A stretch of DNA of 64,000 nucleotides. It comes from Siderastrea radians. Its lineage: Eukaryota; Cnidaria; Anthozoa; Scleractinia; Rhizangiidae. Below the pieces are notes generated by a model. It was not told where the DNA came from. It made no database searches and saw only the letters and a list, made by a program, of their open reading frames with translations. This document shows, piece after piece, positions 44,444 to 52,314 of the stretch; the first letter of the stretch is position 1, and each line of letters opens with the position of its first letter. The stretch covers positions 71,000,276 to 71,064,275 of the forward strand of contig OZ024890.1 of assembly GCA_964017195.1 (NCBI GenBank), given 5' to 3'. The translations under genes and the position numbers were made by a program.

Positions 44444-44632
44444 ATGCCAAAGACAAGAGTGCGTCGAACGAGACGAAGAAGAAGGCAACGAGGGGGTTTA
44501 TTCCCACTGGCCGCTCTCATTCCTGCCTTGATCGCTGGAGGAAAAGCCGTGGCGTTGGGTGCCGCGGGGGGTGCTGCGAGTTACGGGGCTAAAAAAGGGT
44601 TGGAAGCCGCTTTTCGGAAAAAACGACGATGA
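44444..44632 (+). CDS. Arginine-rich core-like protein 2 (adenovirus pX/mu-like)
   Basis: 62 residues: basic start (RVRRTRRRRRQRGG), then a hydrophobic segment (LFPLAALIPALIAGGKAVAL) rich in Ala and Gly, and a basic tail. The RQRGG-x-hydrophobic arrangement is like the adenovirus pX core precursor, where a Gly-Gly site is cut by the viral protease. Confidence 0.7.
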   Translation: MPKTRVRRTRRRRRQRGGLFPLAALIPALIAGGKAVALGAAGGAASYGAKKGLEAAFRKKRR

Positions 44633-44635
44633 CGG

Positions 44636-44642
44636 TATAAAA
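44636..44642 (+). promoter_or_regulatory. TATA-like box before core gene 3
   Basis: TATAAAA directly after core gene 2, 59 bp before the ATG at 44701. Confidence 0.4.
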
Positions 44643-44700
44643 AGAGACGAGTGCTGTGACACCAACCAAACGTGATCCTTGGTAAAGCGTGAAGAGTACG

Positions 44701-45027
44701 ATGCGTGGGGGAAGTTTGACACGATTTCGGACCGACGAGTGGTATGATCAACAAGGCAAAGGGTTGGTGACGGATCTTTTGCGTGGTGGGTTCCAAGGCC
44801 TTAAAAGCACGCGAAATCCTTTGAAATTGCCTAGTAATATCAAGAGAGGCTTGGAAACGGGTTTGACACGCGGGATCAAACGCAAAGCCGAAGACGTCCT
44901 TAAAAAAGAAATTACCAAACAAGCCAAGAAAGCGTTGAATCAGAAGAACGTGAAAGAAGCCGTGCGGGTGGCCAGTGCTTTGTTTCCCAAACAAGTGAAA
45001 CGAGCGCGGGATATTTTTGGAGTGTGA
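44701..45027 (+). CDS. Basic core-like protein 3
   Basis: 108 residues from ATG 44701 (a GTG lies upstream). Very Lys/Arg-rich with helical repeats (RGIKRKAEDVLKKEITKQAK). Begins MRGG, a possible protease-sensitive motif. Likely a DNA-binding virion protein. It ends 2 bp before the next ATG. Confidence 0.6.
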   Translation: MRGGSLTRFRTDEWYDQQGKGLVTDLLRGGFQGLKSTRNPLKLPSNIKRGLETGLTRGIKRKAEDVLKKEITKQAKKALNQKNVKEAVRVASALFPKQVKRARDIFGV

Positions 45028-45029
45028 AC

Positions 45030-45257
45030 ATGGAGCCCGTGCCTTCGCGACCTCGACGGATCCGTAGTGATCGGGGTTTGTCTCAATGGGGAGGACTGTA
45101 TCCTTTTTGGAAACTCATGCGACGACAACGTGGAGGCTGGTTGAGTCCCGAGGTGATGAGAGTGCCCGGGTTTGATTTGAGACAACGCTTAGCACGACGC
45201 TATAAAAACCCCTCACGACGACGGGGTGCCACCACTCGACGACGACGACGACGTTAA
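45030..45257 (+). CDS. Arginine-rich core-like protein 4
   Basis: 75 residues with two RGG or WGG motifs (RRQRGGWLSPEVMRVPG) and a poly-Arg C-terminus. It sits between core protein 3 and the major capsid gene with 2-bp spacings. Probably virion DNA packaging. Confidence 0.6.
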   Translation: MEPVPSRPRRIRSDRGLSQWGGLYPFWKLMRRQRGGWLSPEVMRVPGFDLRQRLARRYKNPSRRRGATTRRRRRR

Positions 45258-45259
45258 AC

Positions 45260-46660
45260 ATGCCTGACGTGAGTACGCAAACCCCACCGGCTCATCCACG
45301 TTCCGAAGGGACAATCAACCCGGCGTTACGGATTTTCAATGTGCCGCCGACCGACATTAGCATCAATGCCTATCGCATGGTCACCATTCAACCCACCACC
45401 ACGGGCATCAATCCCATGGAATTCATTGTGCCAGGCTTGGACGATTTTGTGGATTTGGGACGCAGTTACTTTACCATGGAATTGAGATTGCAGAAAAGTA
45501 CAAACGATGACTTGGTGGCCAATGAAAAACTGTGGCCCGTCAACAATCTGGCCCATTCTATCATCAAACAAATTGACTTGCAGTTGAATGGCACGTTGAT
45601 CAGTCCTCAATCCGACACCTATCATTACAAAGCTTACCTGGAAACCTTGCTGAATTATGACCGAGAAGATGGCAAGACCGTGTTGGGACCCCAAGGCTGG
45701 TACAATCAAGTGGATTCCCCACCCCAATGGACCGACAACAATACCAACAGTGCTGGACCGCATGCAGACTACAGGAATCTCAGTGCCAATCACAAAGGAG
45801 CCTTGGCCGCCATGGTAGCCGAAACCGCCAAGTATGCTGGAGGTGTCACCCACAGTCTGGTGTTTACCCCGCACTTGGAAGTGTTTCACACCGGCAAACT
45901 GTTGGTGCCTGGCATCGAAATCAAGATGAAATTTCATTTCAATGGTCCGAACCTGTTTTTGAATGGCGTGGCTCTCGCCGGCCGATTGATGGAAGGCGAT
46001 GTCAAACTACGGTTTCATCTCTGTCAACTGCGTTTGAATGACGCCATCTACCAGAGTTTGTCTGAAAAAAGACACAATGAAGGCGAAGTGGCTGCCTACC
46101 CCACCGTCCGCAGTGAAATCCGGACCTTTAGCATGCAAGGCAACCTGGTCCGCTTTGATATCCCCAACCTGTTTCAAAACAGAGTGCCTGACCGATTGAT
46201 TGTGGGGTTAGTGGACAGCCGCGCCTTCAATGGCGATGTGACCCGAGATCCCTTCTGCTTTCAGAAATTTGGGCTGACCTCCATGAAACAGATTGTCAAA
46301 GGAGAAGAATACCCTTATGAAACCCTGCAGTTGGTGCATGACAATGGCACCCGAGATAATCTAGGCTACTTCCGTTTTCTGCAAGCCAGTGGAGCCTGGT
46401 GTAAAAAGAAAGGCAATATGGTGGAACTAGAAGATTGGGGCCAAGCTAAAAATTGTACCTTGTACATGTATGACAATGTGGCCAATGGATGTGCTGACAG
46501 TCAAACCCTCAACCCCAAGCAAACAGGCGATTTACAACTCAGCTTGGAATTTGGAGCCGCGCCCGGTACCAATATAACCGTGCTCGTGTATGGGGAATTT
46601 GAGAACTTGCTGGAGATTGACCGCAACGGAGCCGTGTTGTACAACATTTACCAGCACTAA
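45260..46660 (+). CDS. Major capsid protein candidate (double jelly-roll type)
   Basis: 466 residues. An N-terminal segment (ISINAYRMVTIQPT, near 30-45) leads into a beta-rich chain with DFVDLGRSYFTMELRL and PVNNLAHSIIKQIDLQLNG, a pattern I associate with the cnidarian family annotated as F54H12.2-like, common in Polinton-type elements. Length and position, just before the protease and ATPase, fit the hexon-like major capsid. The C-terminal half contains LQLSLEFGAAPGTNITVLVY, a likely strand pair. The jelly-roll assignment is an inference from context; a structure prediction would test it. Confidence 0.7.
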   Translation: MPDVSTQTPPAHPRSEGTINPALRIFNVPPTDISINAYRMVTIQPTTTGINPMEFIVPGLDDFVDLGRSYFTMELRLQKSTNDDLVANEKLWPVNNLAHSIIKQIDLQLNGTLISPQSDTYHYKAYLETLLNYDREDGKTVLGPQGWYNQVDSPPQWTDNNTNSAGPHADYRNLSANHKGALAAMVAETAKYAGGVTHSLVFTPHLEVFHTGKLLVPGIEIKMKFHFNGPNLFLNGVALAGRLMEGDVKLRFHLCQLRLNDAIYQSLSEKRHNEGEVAAYPTVRSEIRTFSMQGNLVRFDIPNLFQNRVPDRLIVGLVDSRAFNGDVTRDPFCFQKFGLTSMKQIVKGEEYPYETLQLVHDNGTRDNLGYFRFLQASGAWCKKKGNMVELEDWGQAKNCTLYMYDNVANGCADSQTLNPKQTGDLQLSLEFGAAPGTNITVLVYGEFENLLEIDRNGAVLYNIYQH

Positions 46661-46671
46661 AGAAAGAAAAG

Positions 46672-47211
46672 ATGGAACACGTGGCCTTGAATAATGTGCA
46701 GTTGGATTATTTAGCCCGTGACGACCCCCAATTGAAACCGATGTTTTACGGGACGGTGGCCTGTGATCGATTACCCAAGCGTCCTGTCAAGACCACTCCG
46801 CAAGGGTACATTGTCAACACCGACCCGCACGATCAACCCGGACAACATTGGTTGGCGGTGTGGACCGAGGGAAAGGTGTGTGAAGTCCTCGACAGTTATG
46901 CTTTGCCATTGGACACGTACGTGCAAGCTGCCCCGTTACGAGCGTGGATTGTTCAACATTGGAAATATGTGGTGACCAATGGCAAGTCCCTCCAAGCCAT
47001 CTCAAGCAAGTCCTGTGGCGATTATGCGTTGTTGTACTTGAAAGCCAAAGCCCGTGGCCGGACCTTGCAAGAATTTTTAAATGAGTTTTCGGATCATGAT
47101 TATGTAAGCAATGACCATCAAGCCGGTCAACGCCTTCAGCAACTCATTGTAGGTCAAGAAGCGAGCTGGTATCAAGTCTGTTGTCATCCGTATCATCAAT
47201 GGAATGGTTAA
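46672..47211 (+). CDS. Adenain-type (Ulp1-like) cysteine protease
   Basis: 179 residues. The catalytic layout of the adenovirus maturation protease is visible: H59 in GQHWLAVW, D74 in VLDSYAL, Q108 in KSLQAIS and C115 in SKSCGDYAL. Such proteases trim core and capsid precursors during virion maturation, often at Gly-Gly-containing sites like those in the nearby core proteins. It starts 11 bp after the capsid stop. An AATAAA at 47211-47216 directly follows the stop codon. Confidence 0.87.
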   Translation: MEHVALNNVQLDYLARDDPQLKPMFYGTVACDRLPKRPVKTTPQGYIVNTDPHDQPGQHWLAVWTEGKVCEVLDSYALPLDTYVQAAPLRAWIVQHWKYVVTNGKSLQAISSKSCGDYALLYLKAKARGRTLQEFLNEFSDHDYVSNDHQAGQRLQQLIVGQEASWYQVCCHPYHQWNG

Positions 47212-47240
47212 ATAAAAAAGTTCGTTGGAAAAACGGTGTC

Positions 47241-47327
47241 GGAGTCGTAGCTCAGTTGGTAGAGCCTTTGGATCCCCTAAAAAACAGGTGTGGGGGATTG
47301 TGCGTGGGTTCGAGTCCCACCGACTCC
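47241..47327 (+). tRNA. tRNA-like sequence with abnormal anticodon arm
   Basis: A perfect 7-bp acceptor stem (GGAGTCG/CGACTCC), a normal D arm (GCTCAGTTGGTAGAGC) and a perfect T arm (GTGGG TTCGAGT CCCAC) including the B box. The stretch between D and T arms is 38 nt and folds only with an enlarged loop (GATCCCC...GGGGATT), so the anticodon cannot be read. It may contain an intron or be a tRNA mimic. No long variable arm was resolved. Confidence 0.55.
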
Positions 47328-47370
47328 AATAAAAAGGTGCTTTTTTTTTCCCCTGGGTAGTATCATCATC

Positions 47371-48030
47371 ATGCAAACGGCGAAACCGTTTCGTTTTCAT
47401 ACCCCCTCCTCTATCTTGGTGGTGGGACCGTCGGGATGTGGAAAAACCGTGTTTACGGAAAAACTCTTGTTAGAGAACCCAGACTTGTTTGACACCCCAC
47501 CGAACCAAGTGCATTATTGTTATGGGGCTTGGCAAGATCGATTTCGAGGCATGCAAGATCAAGGGGTGCTGTTTCACGAAGGGATTCCCGATCATGACGC
47601 CTTGGTGCAATGGTTTCCGCCAGGACGTAAAGGAGTGATGGTCTTGGATGATTTGATGGACGAAGGGAGTCACGATAAACGCGTGTTGGATTTATTCACC
47701 AAACATTCACATCATCAAGGGGTGACGGTACTGTACTTGTGCCAAGACATGTTTCCCGTGGGTCGCTATGCGAAAAGTATATCCCGCAATGCCCATTACA
47801 TTGTGGCGTTCAAGAACCCCCGAGATCAATTGGGGGTGCGCAATGTCATGCTTCAATCGTTTCCGACCACGTGGAAAGACACGTTAGAGACGTTTCATCA
47901 CGCCACTGCACGGCCTTATGGGTATTTGGTGTTGGATTTGCACCCGGCCTCGTCCGATCAACAACGTTTGTTGAGCCACGTCTTAAAAGACGAGGGATGG
48001 ACGCGCACGTATCAAAAAACGTCGCAGTGA
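47371..48030 (+). CDS. Genome-packaging ATPase (A32/FtsK-HerA-like)
   Basis: 219 residues from ATG 47371; the frame is open upstream through the tRNA-like region but without a better start. Walker A GPSGCGKT at 19-26 and Walker B VMVLDD at 89-94, followed by DE. The segments HQGVTVLYLCQDMFP and KSISRNAHYIVAFKNPRD fit sensor and arginine-finger regions of the A32 group. These ATPases pump viral DNA into preformed capsids. It lies next to the protease and capsid genes, the usual Polinton cluster. Confidence 0.88.
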   Translation: MQTAKPFRFHTPSSILVVGPSGCGKTVFTEKLLLENPDLFDTPPNQVHYCYGAWQDRFRGMQDQGVLFHEGIPDHDALVQWFPPGRKGVMVLDDLMDEGSHDKRVLDLFTKHSHHQGVTVLYLCQDMFPVGRYAKSISRNAHYIVAFKNPRDQLGVRNVMLQSFPTTWKDTLETFHHATARPYGYLVLDLHPASSDQQRLLSHVLKDEGWTRTYQKTSQ

Positions 48031-48035
48031 TCAGG

Positions 48036-48737
48036 ATGTCAAGTAAAAGAAAAACCGTGGTATCCTTGCTGAATGGACCGTTATCCAGAAGCCACGGTGA
48101 AAAATTCAAACCGGAACTTTTGCAACGCATGGATTCCTTGTATGCCTTTTACCACAAACAGTGGTGGTGTTATCGGAAAATGCTGAATCATTTCAAGTTT
48201 GTCAACGCCTTGTTCAATGGCTTGGCCTTACTCCTGATGGCAGCGGGCATGATTGCCGGACCCCTCTTGGAAAACAGTACTTTGGTGGCGTGTTTGGCGG
48301 CCGTGGGTACGGTGGTCAAGGGATGGAACGATTTTAAACAATACCGGTTTAAAGTGACCATGAGTCGGTTTGCGTTTACCACGTATGCCAAAGCCTTGAC
48401 CGAATTGAAAACCTATGTGCGTGGTGTTCCTTTCGAGGACCTGGAAAGGTTTTTGATCAAGATGCAAACGTTGGATGATACCATTGTGGATTTCACCCCT
48501 CCGTTACCCAAACGGTGTCTACAAGATTACCACCGTCATTTTATGTACCAACCCGTGGAAGCCCAATGCTATGTGGACGGATGTCCTCGTCCCTTGAGAC
48601 CCAAAGGGTATTGGACAGATAAAAAGCCGCTCCCTCCCAGTCCTACACTCTTAGAACCATGGCCGTCCAACGACGACGACGACGACGAAGAAAAAGAAGA
48701 ACACGACAACGAGGTGGGGGTTGGTGGTCCGATTTAA
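48036..48737 (+). CDS. Two-helix membrane protein with SLATT-like layout
   Basis: 233 residues from ATG 48036, five bases after the ATPase stop. A polar helical N-terminus is followed by a pair of hydrophobic helices (about 55-95: FNGLALLLMAAGMIAGPLL, then TLVACLAAVGTVV), then a long amphipathic helix (KALTELKTYVRG) and a Pro-rich acidic tail. The two-TM plus cytosolic helix plan recalls SLATT-domain proteins, but that match is only by layout. The tail overlaps the next gene. Confidence 0.5.
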   Translation: MSSKRKTVVSLLNGPLSRSHGEKFKPELLQRMDSLYAFYHKQWWCYRKMLNHFKFVNALFNGLALLLMAAGMIAGPLLENSTLVACLAAVGTVVKGWNDFKQYRFKVTMSRFAFTTYAKALTELKTYVRGVPFEDLERFLIKMQTLDDTIVDFTPPLPKRCLQDYHRHFMYQPVEAQCYVDGCPRPLRPKGYWTDKKPLPPSPTLLEPWPSNDDDDDEEKEEHDNEVGVGGPI

Positions 48738-48832
48738 AACGCAATACCCGTCAAGGCTATAAAGAGACGCAAGACCTCATCAAACAAAACAAAGCCCTTC
48801 AACGTGTGTTGTTGCACTCATGGTATCCTTGA
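48659..48832 (+). CDS. Arginine-rich core-like protein 5
   Basis: 57 residues: MAVQRRRRRRRKRRTRQRGG then WWSDLKRNTRQGYKETQDLI. It overlaps the acidic tail of the membrane protein in another frame, because the same GAC repeats read as Arg here and Asp there. Same plan as core protein 2. Probably condenses DNA. Confidence 0.55.
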   Translation: MAVQRRRRRRRKRRTRQRGGGWWSDLKRNTRQGYKETQDLIKQNKALQRVLLHSWYP

Positions 48833-48990
48833 GGAGACGACGACGACGTCGTCGTCAACGAGGCGGTTTTTTAAATCTATTGGTCCCCGCCATGGCGGGA
48901 TTGGGGAAAGCCGTGGCCTTGGAAACGGATAAACGTATAAAACGCACCATTCAAAAAGCCAACCAACGCTATCGTCGTCGCCATCGGTAA
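48820..48990 (+). CDS. Arginine-rich core-like protein 6
   Basis: 56 residues: MVSLRRRRRRRRQRGG, a hydrophobic Ala/Gly/Leu segment (FLNLLVPAMAGLGKAVAL) and a basic tail. Close in layout to core protein 2 at 44444, so likely a paralogue. It overlaps the previous gene by 13 bp. Confidence 0.6.
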   Translation: MVSLRRRRRRRRQRGGFLNLLVPAMAGLGKAVALETDKRIKRTIQKANQRYRRRHR

Positions 48991-48993
48991 AAG

Positions 48994-49320
48994 ATGCAAC
49001 GTCTTCGACGTCAATTGCCGTTTTTACGGTCCATGTTACAAGAAGCCAATGGCTCCAAACGACAAGAGTTGTTACAACATGCCAATGCCGATCAAATCAA
49101 TGCTGTGAGTGAACTGGTGTTGAACTTCTTAAAAAACAAGATTCCCGTCACCCCACCCATCCTGGCCAAACTTCAACCCTATAAAAAGGTGCTACGGGAT
49201 TTGGGACGTCGTCAACATTCCGTCAAAAAACGTCGTCAGTGGTTGGTCCAACAAAAAGGACGCGGATTGTTTCAAGGACTTCACGAGGTGTTATGTCAAT
49301 GTACTCGACCGACCCGTTAA
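48994..49320 (+). CDS. Small basic helical protein conserved in this element type
   Basis: 108 residues: alternating helices with PPILAKLQPYKKVLRDLGR near 55-75 and a Lys/Arg-rich C-terminus ending with a GRGLFQGLHEV motif. The PYKKVLR theme with a basic glycine-containing tail is familiar from late genes of cnidarian Polinton-type elements, where it is of unknown function. Starts 3 bp after core protein 6. Confidence 0.55.
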   Translation: MQRLRRQLPFLRSMLQEANGSKRQELLQHANADQINAVSELVLNFLKNKIPVTPPILAKLQPYKKVLRDLGRRQHSVKKRRQWLVQQKGRGLFQGLHEVLCQCTRPTR

Positions 49321-49529
49321 CCCTGGCTACGTGGATCACTCTATTACAAGAGGCCAATCGGGCCACCGACCAGTGGAAAGACGAGTGTTCTTATTGGAAG
49401 CATAAATATCACCTGTTGTATCGAGAGTACCAACACATCTTAAAGGCCCGTCTTTGTGAGAACTGTCGTGTTGTGGAAGACGGGGAACTTTGTCCCGACT
49501 GTAGTCAACGATGGACGAGGTCTACATGA
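49293..49529 (+). CDS. Small protein with CxxC pair
   Basis: 78 residues, overlapping the previous gene by 28 bp and the next by 19 bp. A helical N-terminal half (TWITLLQEANRATDQWKDE) is followed by CENCRVV and LCPDCSQRW, a likely zinc ribbon. Function unknown. Confidence 0.5.
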   Translation: MSMYSTDPLTLATWITLLQEANRATDQWKDECSYWKHKYHLLYREYQHILKARLCENCRVVEDGELCPDCSQRWTRST

Positions 49530-50149
49530 TTCCCCAAAAGGACTTGGAACAACTCATTCAATATTACAAAGGAGAACTGACCGAAAATGCTTTGTTGAAC
49601 AAAGCCGCGACGCTCGCTGCCAAAAAACATGTGTTGTTAGCCAATCCCCAATTGCCTCCAGCCCTGGTCAATGCCCAAACTAAACCGTTGAGTCAAGAAT
49701 TAACCAAGTTAACCAAACGGATCCGTCAATTTCCTGGAGGCGTGGGTGTAGGGGCGCCGGGTGGCCCACCAGGCGAAGAAGGCGAGGAAGAAGCCGGGGA
49801 TTTGGTGACGGGACCCGTGGAACAATGGTTGAAGCGCATGATAAAAGGCAGCCCGTCGACCCCCAAACCACCCATTACCCCCGCAACCAAGAAAGGCAAA
49901 GGAGCAGCCACCACCAGTAAAATTCCCATTGTCAAGAAAGGGAGCCCATCCACCAGTCGAGGGGATACCCGGTCGCGTTTAGAAGCCATTCGAGAACAGC
50001 GCAAGACCTTGGAAAAAAAGTTAGCCGAGAGTCGCAAAGGCAAAGCACCCGCACGAGAAGTGGAACGATTGAAACCCTTACCGGGTTGGGAAGATTGGGC
50101 CCAAGGTAAAAAGTTACGACGTCGATTGGATTACGACGACAGTGACTAA
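49511..50149 (+). CDS. Hypothetical virion or scaffold-like protein
   Basis: 212 residues. Helical start (KDLEQLIQYYKGELTENALL), then LSQELTKLTKRIRQFPGG, a Gly/Pro/Glu-rich low-complexity centre (about 75-95), a Ser/Thr/Lys/Pro linker and a charged coiled segment (RSRLEAIREQRKTLEKKLAE). Disordered with coiled ends, as in scaffold or minor virion proteins; no family match. Confidence 0.5.
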   Translation: MDEVYMIPQKDLEQLIQYYKGELTENALLNKAATLAAKKHVLLANPQLPPALVNAQTKPLSQELTKLTKRIRQFPGGVGVGAPGGPPGEEGEEEAGDLVTGPVEQWLKRMIKGSPSTPKPPITPATKKGKGAATTSKIPIVKKGSPSTSRGDTRSRLEAIREQRKTLEKKLAESRKGKAPAREVERLKPLPGWEDWAQGKKLRRRLDYDDSD

Positions 50150-50154
50150 AAAAG

Positions 50155-50511
50155 ATGCCCACCCAGAGGAGAAGGGGTATCAAGCGGAAACGCACCCAAC
50201 GAGGAGGGGCCTTGGATGTCCAAAAATGGATTGCTAAAACCGGGAAAGAATTTCATTGGCCTGGCTATCAGTACATGGGTCCTGGCACCCATTTGGCCAA
50301 ACGTCTGAAACGTGGGGATCCCGGCATCAATCGCTTGGACCAGATTGCTAAGCAACACGACATTGATTACAGCCGTGCCAAGAATTTGCAAGACAAATGG
50401 AAAGCCGATACCAAGATGATCCAAGCCATTGATCGATTACCCGGCAAGAAAACCAAGACGGAACGCGTGGTCAAAAAAATCATGCAAGCCAAGAAACGTT
50501 TAAAATTGTAA
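50155..50511 (+). CDS. Phospholipase A2-like (parvovirus VP1u-like) protein
   Basis: 118 residues. A basic N-terminus with RGG is followed by the calcium-loop-like motif YMGPGT (40-45) and the catalytic-dyad-like HDIDYSRA (H68, D69), the arrangement of the viral PLA2 domain. The C-terminal half is Lys-rich helix. In parvoviruses this activity helps virions leave endosomes; here the role is inferred. It is the last gene of the rightward block, followed by AATAAA at 50562. Confidence 0.72.
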   Translation: MPTQRRRGIKRKRTQRGGALDVQKWIAKTGKEFHWPGYQYMGPGTHLAKRLKRGDPGINRLDQIAKQHDIDYSRAKNLQDKWKADTKMIQAIDRLPGKKTKTERVVKKIMQAKKRLKL

Positions 50512-50869
50512 TTGTCTTAATCACCTCGTGTTACAGCCCATGTTGTGTTCTTTTGGGAGAAAATAAAACAAAATGAAAATGTCTGCACCTGTCTTTTTTT
50601 TTGTTCAAGAAACAGAATCATCCAAATCAAACGGATCGTCCACATCTCAATTGTTCCCATTTGTCATTCATGTGCTTTAAAAAGTCACACACCTCCCCGC
50701 TGCTCTCTCTTCTCTAATTGTTCAGCAAGACTCTTGTTTTGGACACGTTTCAAACTCTTCCAATAATTTCTCGTGGTCATGATAAGATGCTCCAGCCAGG
50801 CGCTCGCTCTGTTTTTATGGTCTCTCGTCGTTCCCCGCTAGGCCTGATGGGACCTCAGAGAGGGGGAGG

Positions 50870-50893
50870 GGGGTCCCCCTCCTGGGGGACCCC
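50870..50893. terminator. Perfect GC hairpin between convergent genes
   Basis: GGGGTCCCCC, loop TCCT, GGGGGACCCC: 10-bp perfect stem. It lies in the 462 bp gap between the rightward PLA2-like gene and the leftward capsid-like gene. In eukaryotes such a hairpin is not a standard terminator, so the role is open. Confidence 0.4.
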
Positions 50894-50973
50894 ATGTCCC
50901 TGATAGGTAATTGGTCCATTCCCTCCTCCCCCGGGACCTTTGTTCTCTATAAAAAAACAACCACGTCCTGTTT

Positions 50974-52026
50974 TTATGTCCGTTGACTTTTTCTGGAGAG
51001 TTGAAGAGTGAGGATGGTGTTGCCTTGTTTGAAAGGAGCAGGCTGTCCATTGGCTGTTTGAATGTCAATGGCAATGCTGTCAAAGATCGTTTTACCAAGA
51101 GGAAAATACATCCGTTGCGTGGTATCAAACTGATGATCGGTATTGCCGGCATCCATGGCACGTAAAAACCCTTTTTGTTGATTTCCCACAATGCTCTGTG
51201 CGACGAGATCGGTGTAAATCATGAGTTGTTGTTGTCCTTCTTGTGGTTTGACCGTGGGCGTACTGGGAAAAGGTTGTCGACTCAGATTCGGCCCCAAGAA
51301 GAAGTAATAATCGAAATCGGGGTGGGTAAAGCTGACGGAGACAATGCCACGAGGTGGATATTTGTTGACAGGACCGGTGGTTGGTTCCCATTTATGACGA
51401 TCGTTGTAATCCACAATATGTTTGACCAGATAATTTTTGTCTTGGACAATTTGTTGCGTCGGCGTTCCATCTTTCACCAGTCCCATCAGTTGAGCGAATT
51501 TCCATTCCATTTCAAATTGCATGTTGGCTGGAATGAGTACATACAAGGAATCTAATTCGGAGGCAATGCCGGCATTGGTGATTTTCACGTAGGGTTGAGC
51601 CAGGTTGAGAGCGGCTAGTTCTCGTCGTTTAGCCTGATCGTCCACGTCCATTTTGGCTATATCCATCATGACTTCCATGTGTTGTTTTTCCATTTCGTAA
51701 CCGATGGCGATCCATGCTTCTTTCAAATTGTGGTAATACCCTGGCGGTAAATGGATTTGTTTGGTGACTTGAATGGGAGCCGTTCCATCGCCGCGTTTTG
51801 GTATGTATCTGATATCTGTTTTCATCCAGTGTTTTTGACTATCTTCTTGCGTCCAATTCTGCTTGGTTTGATCTCCCAATTGTTGATTAAAACCAGGGTG
51901 TGAGATATGCACCAAGGCCGCTTCCCAATCATCTTCTACCAGATAGTGTGAATGAGGAAGTCTGGCAGTAAATTTTTGACCCGTGCCTTGCGCTTGATCA
52001 CTGAGGAGGGTGATGTAGAAACTCAT
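50974..52026 (-). CDS. Third capsid-associated paralogue (leftward)
   Basis: 350 residues from the ATG at 52026 (MSFYITLLSDQ); an upstream ATG at 52089 would add an unlikely leader. It shares the FYITL start, the WEAALVHIS strand and the NTILTLQLSRKSQR end with the other two paralogues, though more diverged. A broken copy of its 3' end (TVITLQLSRKSQR) lies in both terminal repeats, so this gene was once at or near the repeat boundary. Candidate penton, minor capsid or spike protein. Confidence 0.65.
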   Translation of the reverse strand: MSFYITLLSDQAQGTGQKFTARLPHSHYLVEDDWEAALVHISHPGFNQQLGDQTKQNWTQEDSQKHWMKTDIRYIPKRGDGTAPIQVTKQIHLPPGYYHNLKEAWIAIGYEMEKQHMEVMMDIAKMDVDDQAKRRELAALNLAQPYVKITNAGIASELDSLYVLIPANMQFEMEWKFAQLMGLVKDGTPTQQIVQDKNYLVKHIVDYNDRHKWEPTTGPVNKYPPRGIVSVSFTHPDFDYYFFLGPNLSRQPFPSTPTVKPQEGQQQLMIYTDLVAQSIVGNQQKGFLRAMDAGNTDHQFDTTQRMYFPLGKTIFDSIAIDIQTANGQPAPFKQGNTILTLQLSRKSQRT

Positions 52027-52095
52027 GGTGACAACAAAATAGCCCATGGTTGCCTTTTTTATACCTATGTAAGGACCTTGACCTCCCAAGGCTCC

Positions 52096-52314
52096 TTAAA
52101 AACAAGGAAACGCGCTCGGACAGGTTTCCAACCAGACCATAAACACGATCCAACGCCCGATATTCCCTTGACAGAGTTCAATCGCCTGTAAAGGATCGTC
52201 TGTCGGTTCCGGTAAGTCAGTAGGTTCATACAACTGCTTACACAGGTACAAGTGTGTCTTGTAAAGAAACCAATCCTTAAAACTTGACGAGAGATAGAGA
52301 AAACAACCGGCCAT
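52096..52314 (-). CDS. Small hypothetical protein, paralogue of 40552-40923
   Basis: 72 residues with the shared plan: LCKQLYEPTDLPEP, then NIGRWIVFMVWLETCPSAF near the end. Shorter than its relative. It precedes the leftward capsid-like gene. A TATATAG-like box lies about 40 bp upstream on the minus strand (52350-52357). Confidence 0.5.
   Translation of the reverse strand: MAGCFLYLSSSFKDWFLYKTHLYLCKQLYEPTDLPEPTDDPLQAIELCQGNIGRWIVFMVWLETCPSAFPCF

Noticed and set aside
47077..47400. 107-codon minus-strand ORF across the tRNA-like sequence
   Set aside because: Shadow of the protease gene end and the tRNA-like region; no domain and opposite to the packed rightward genes.
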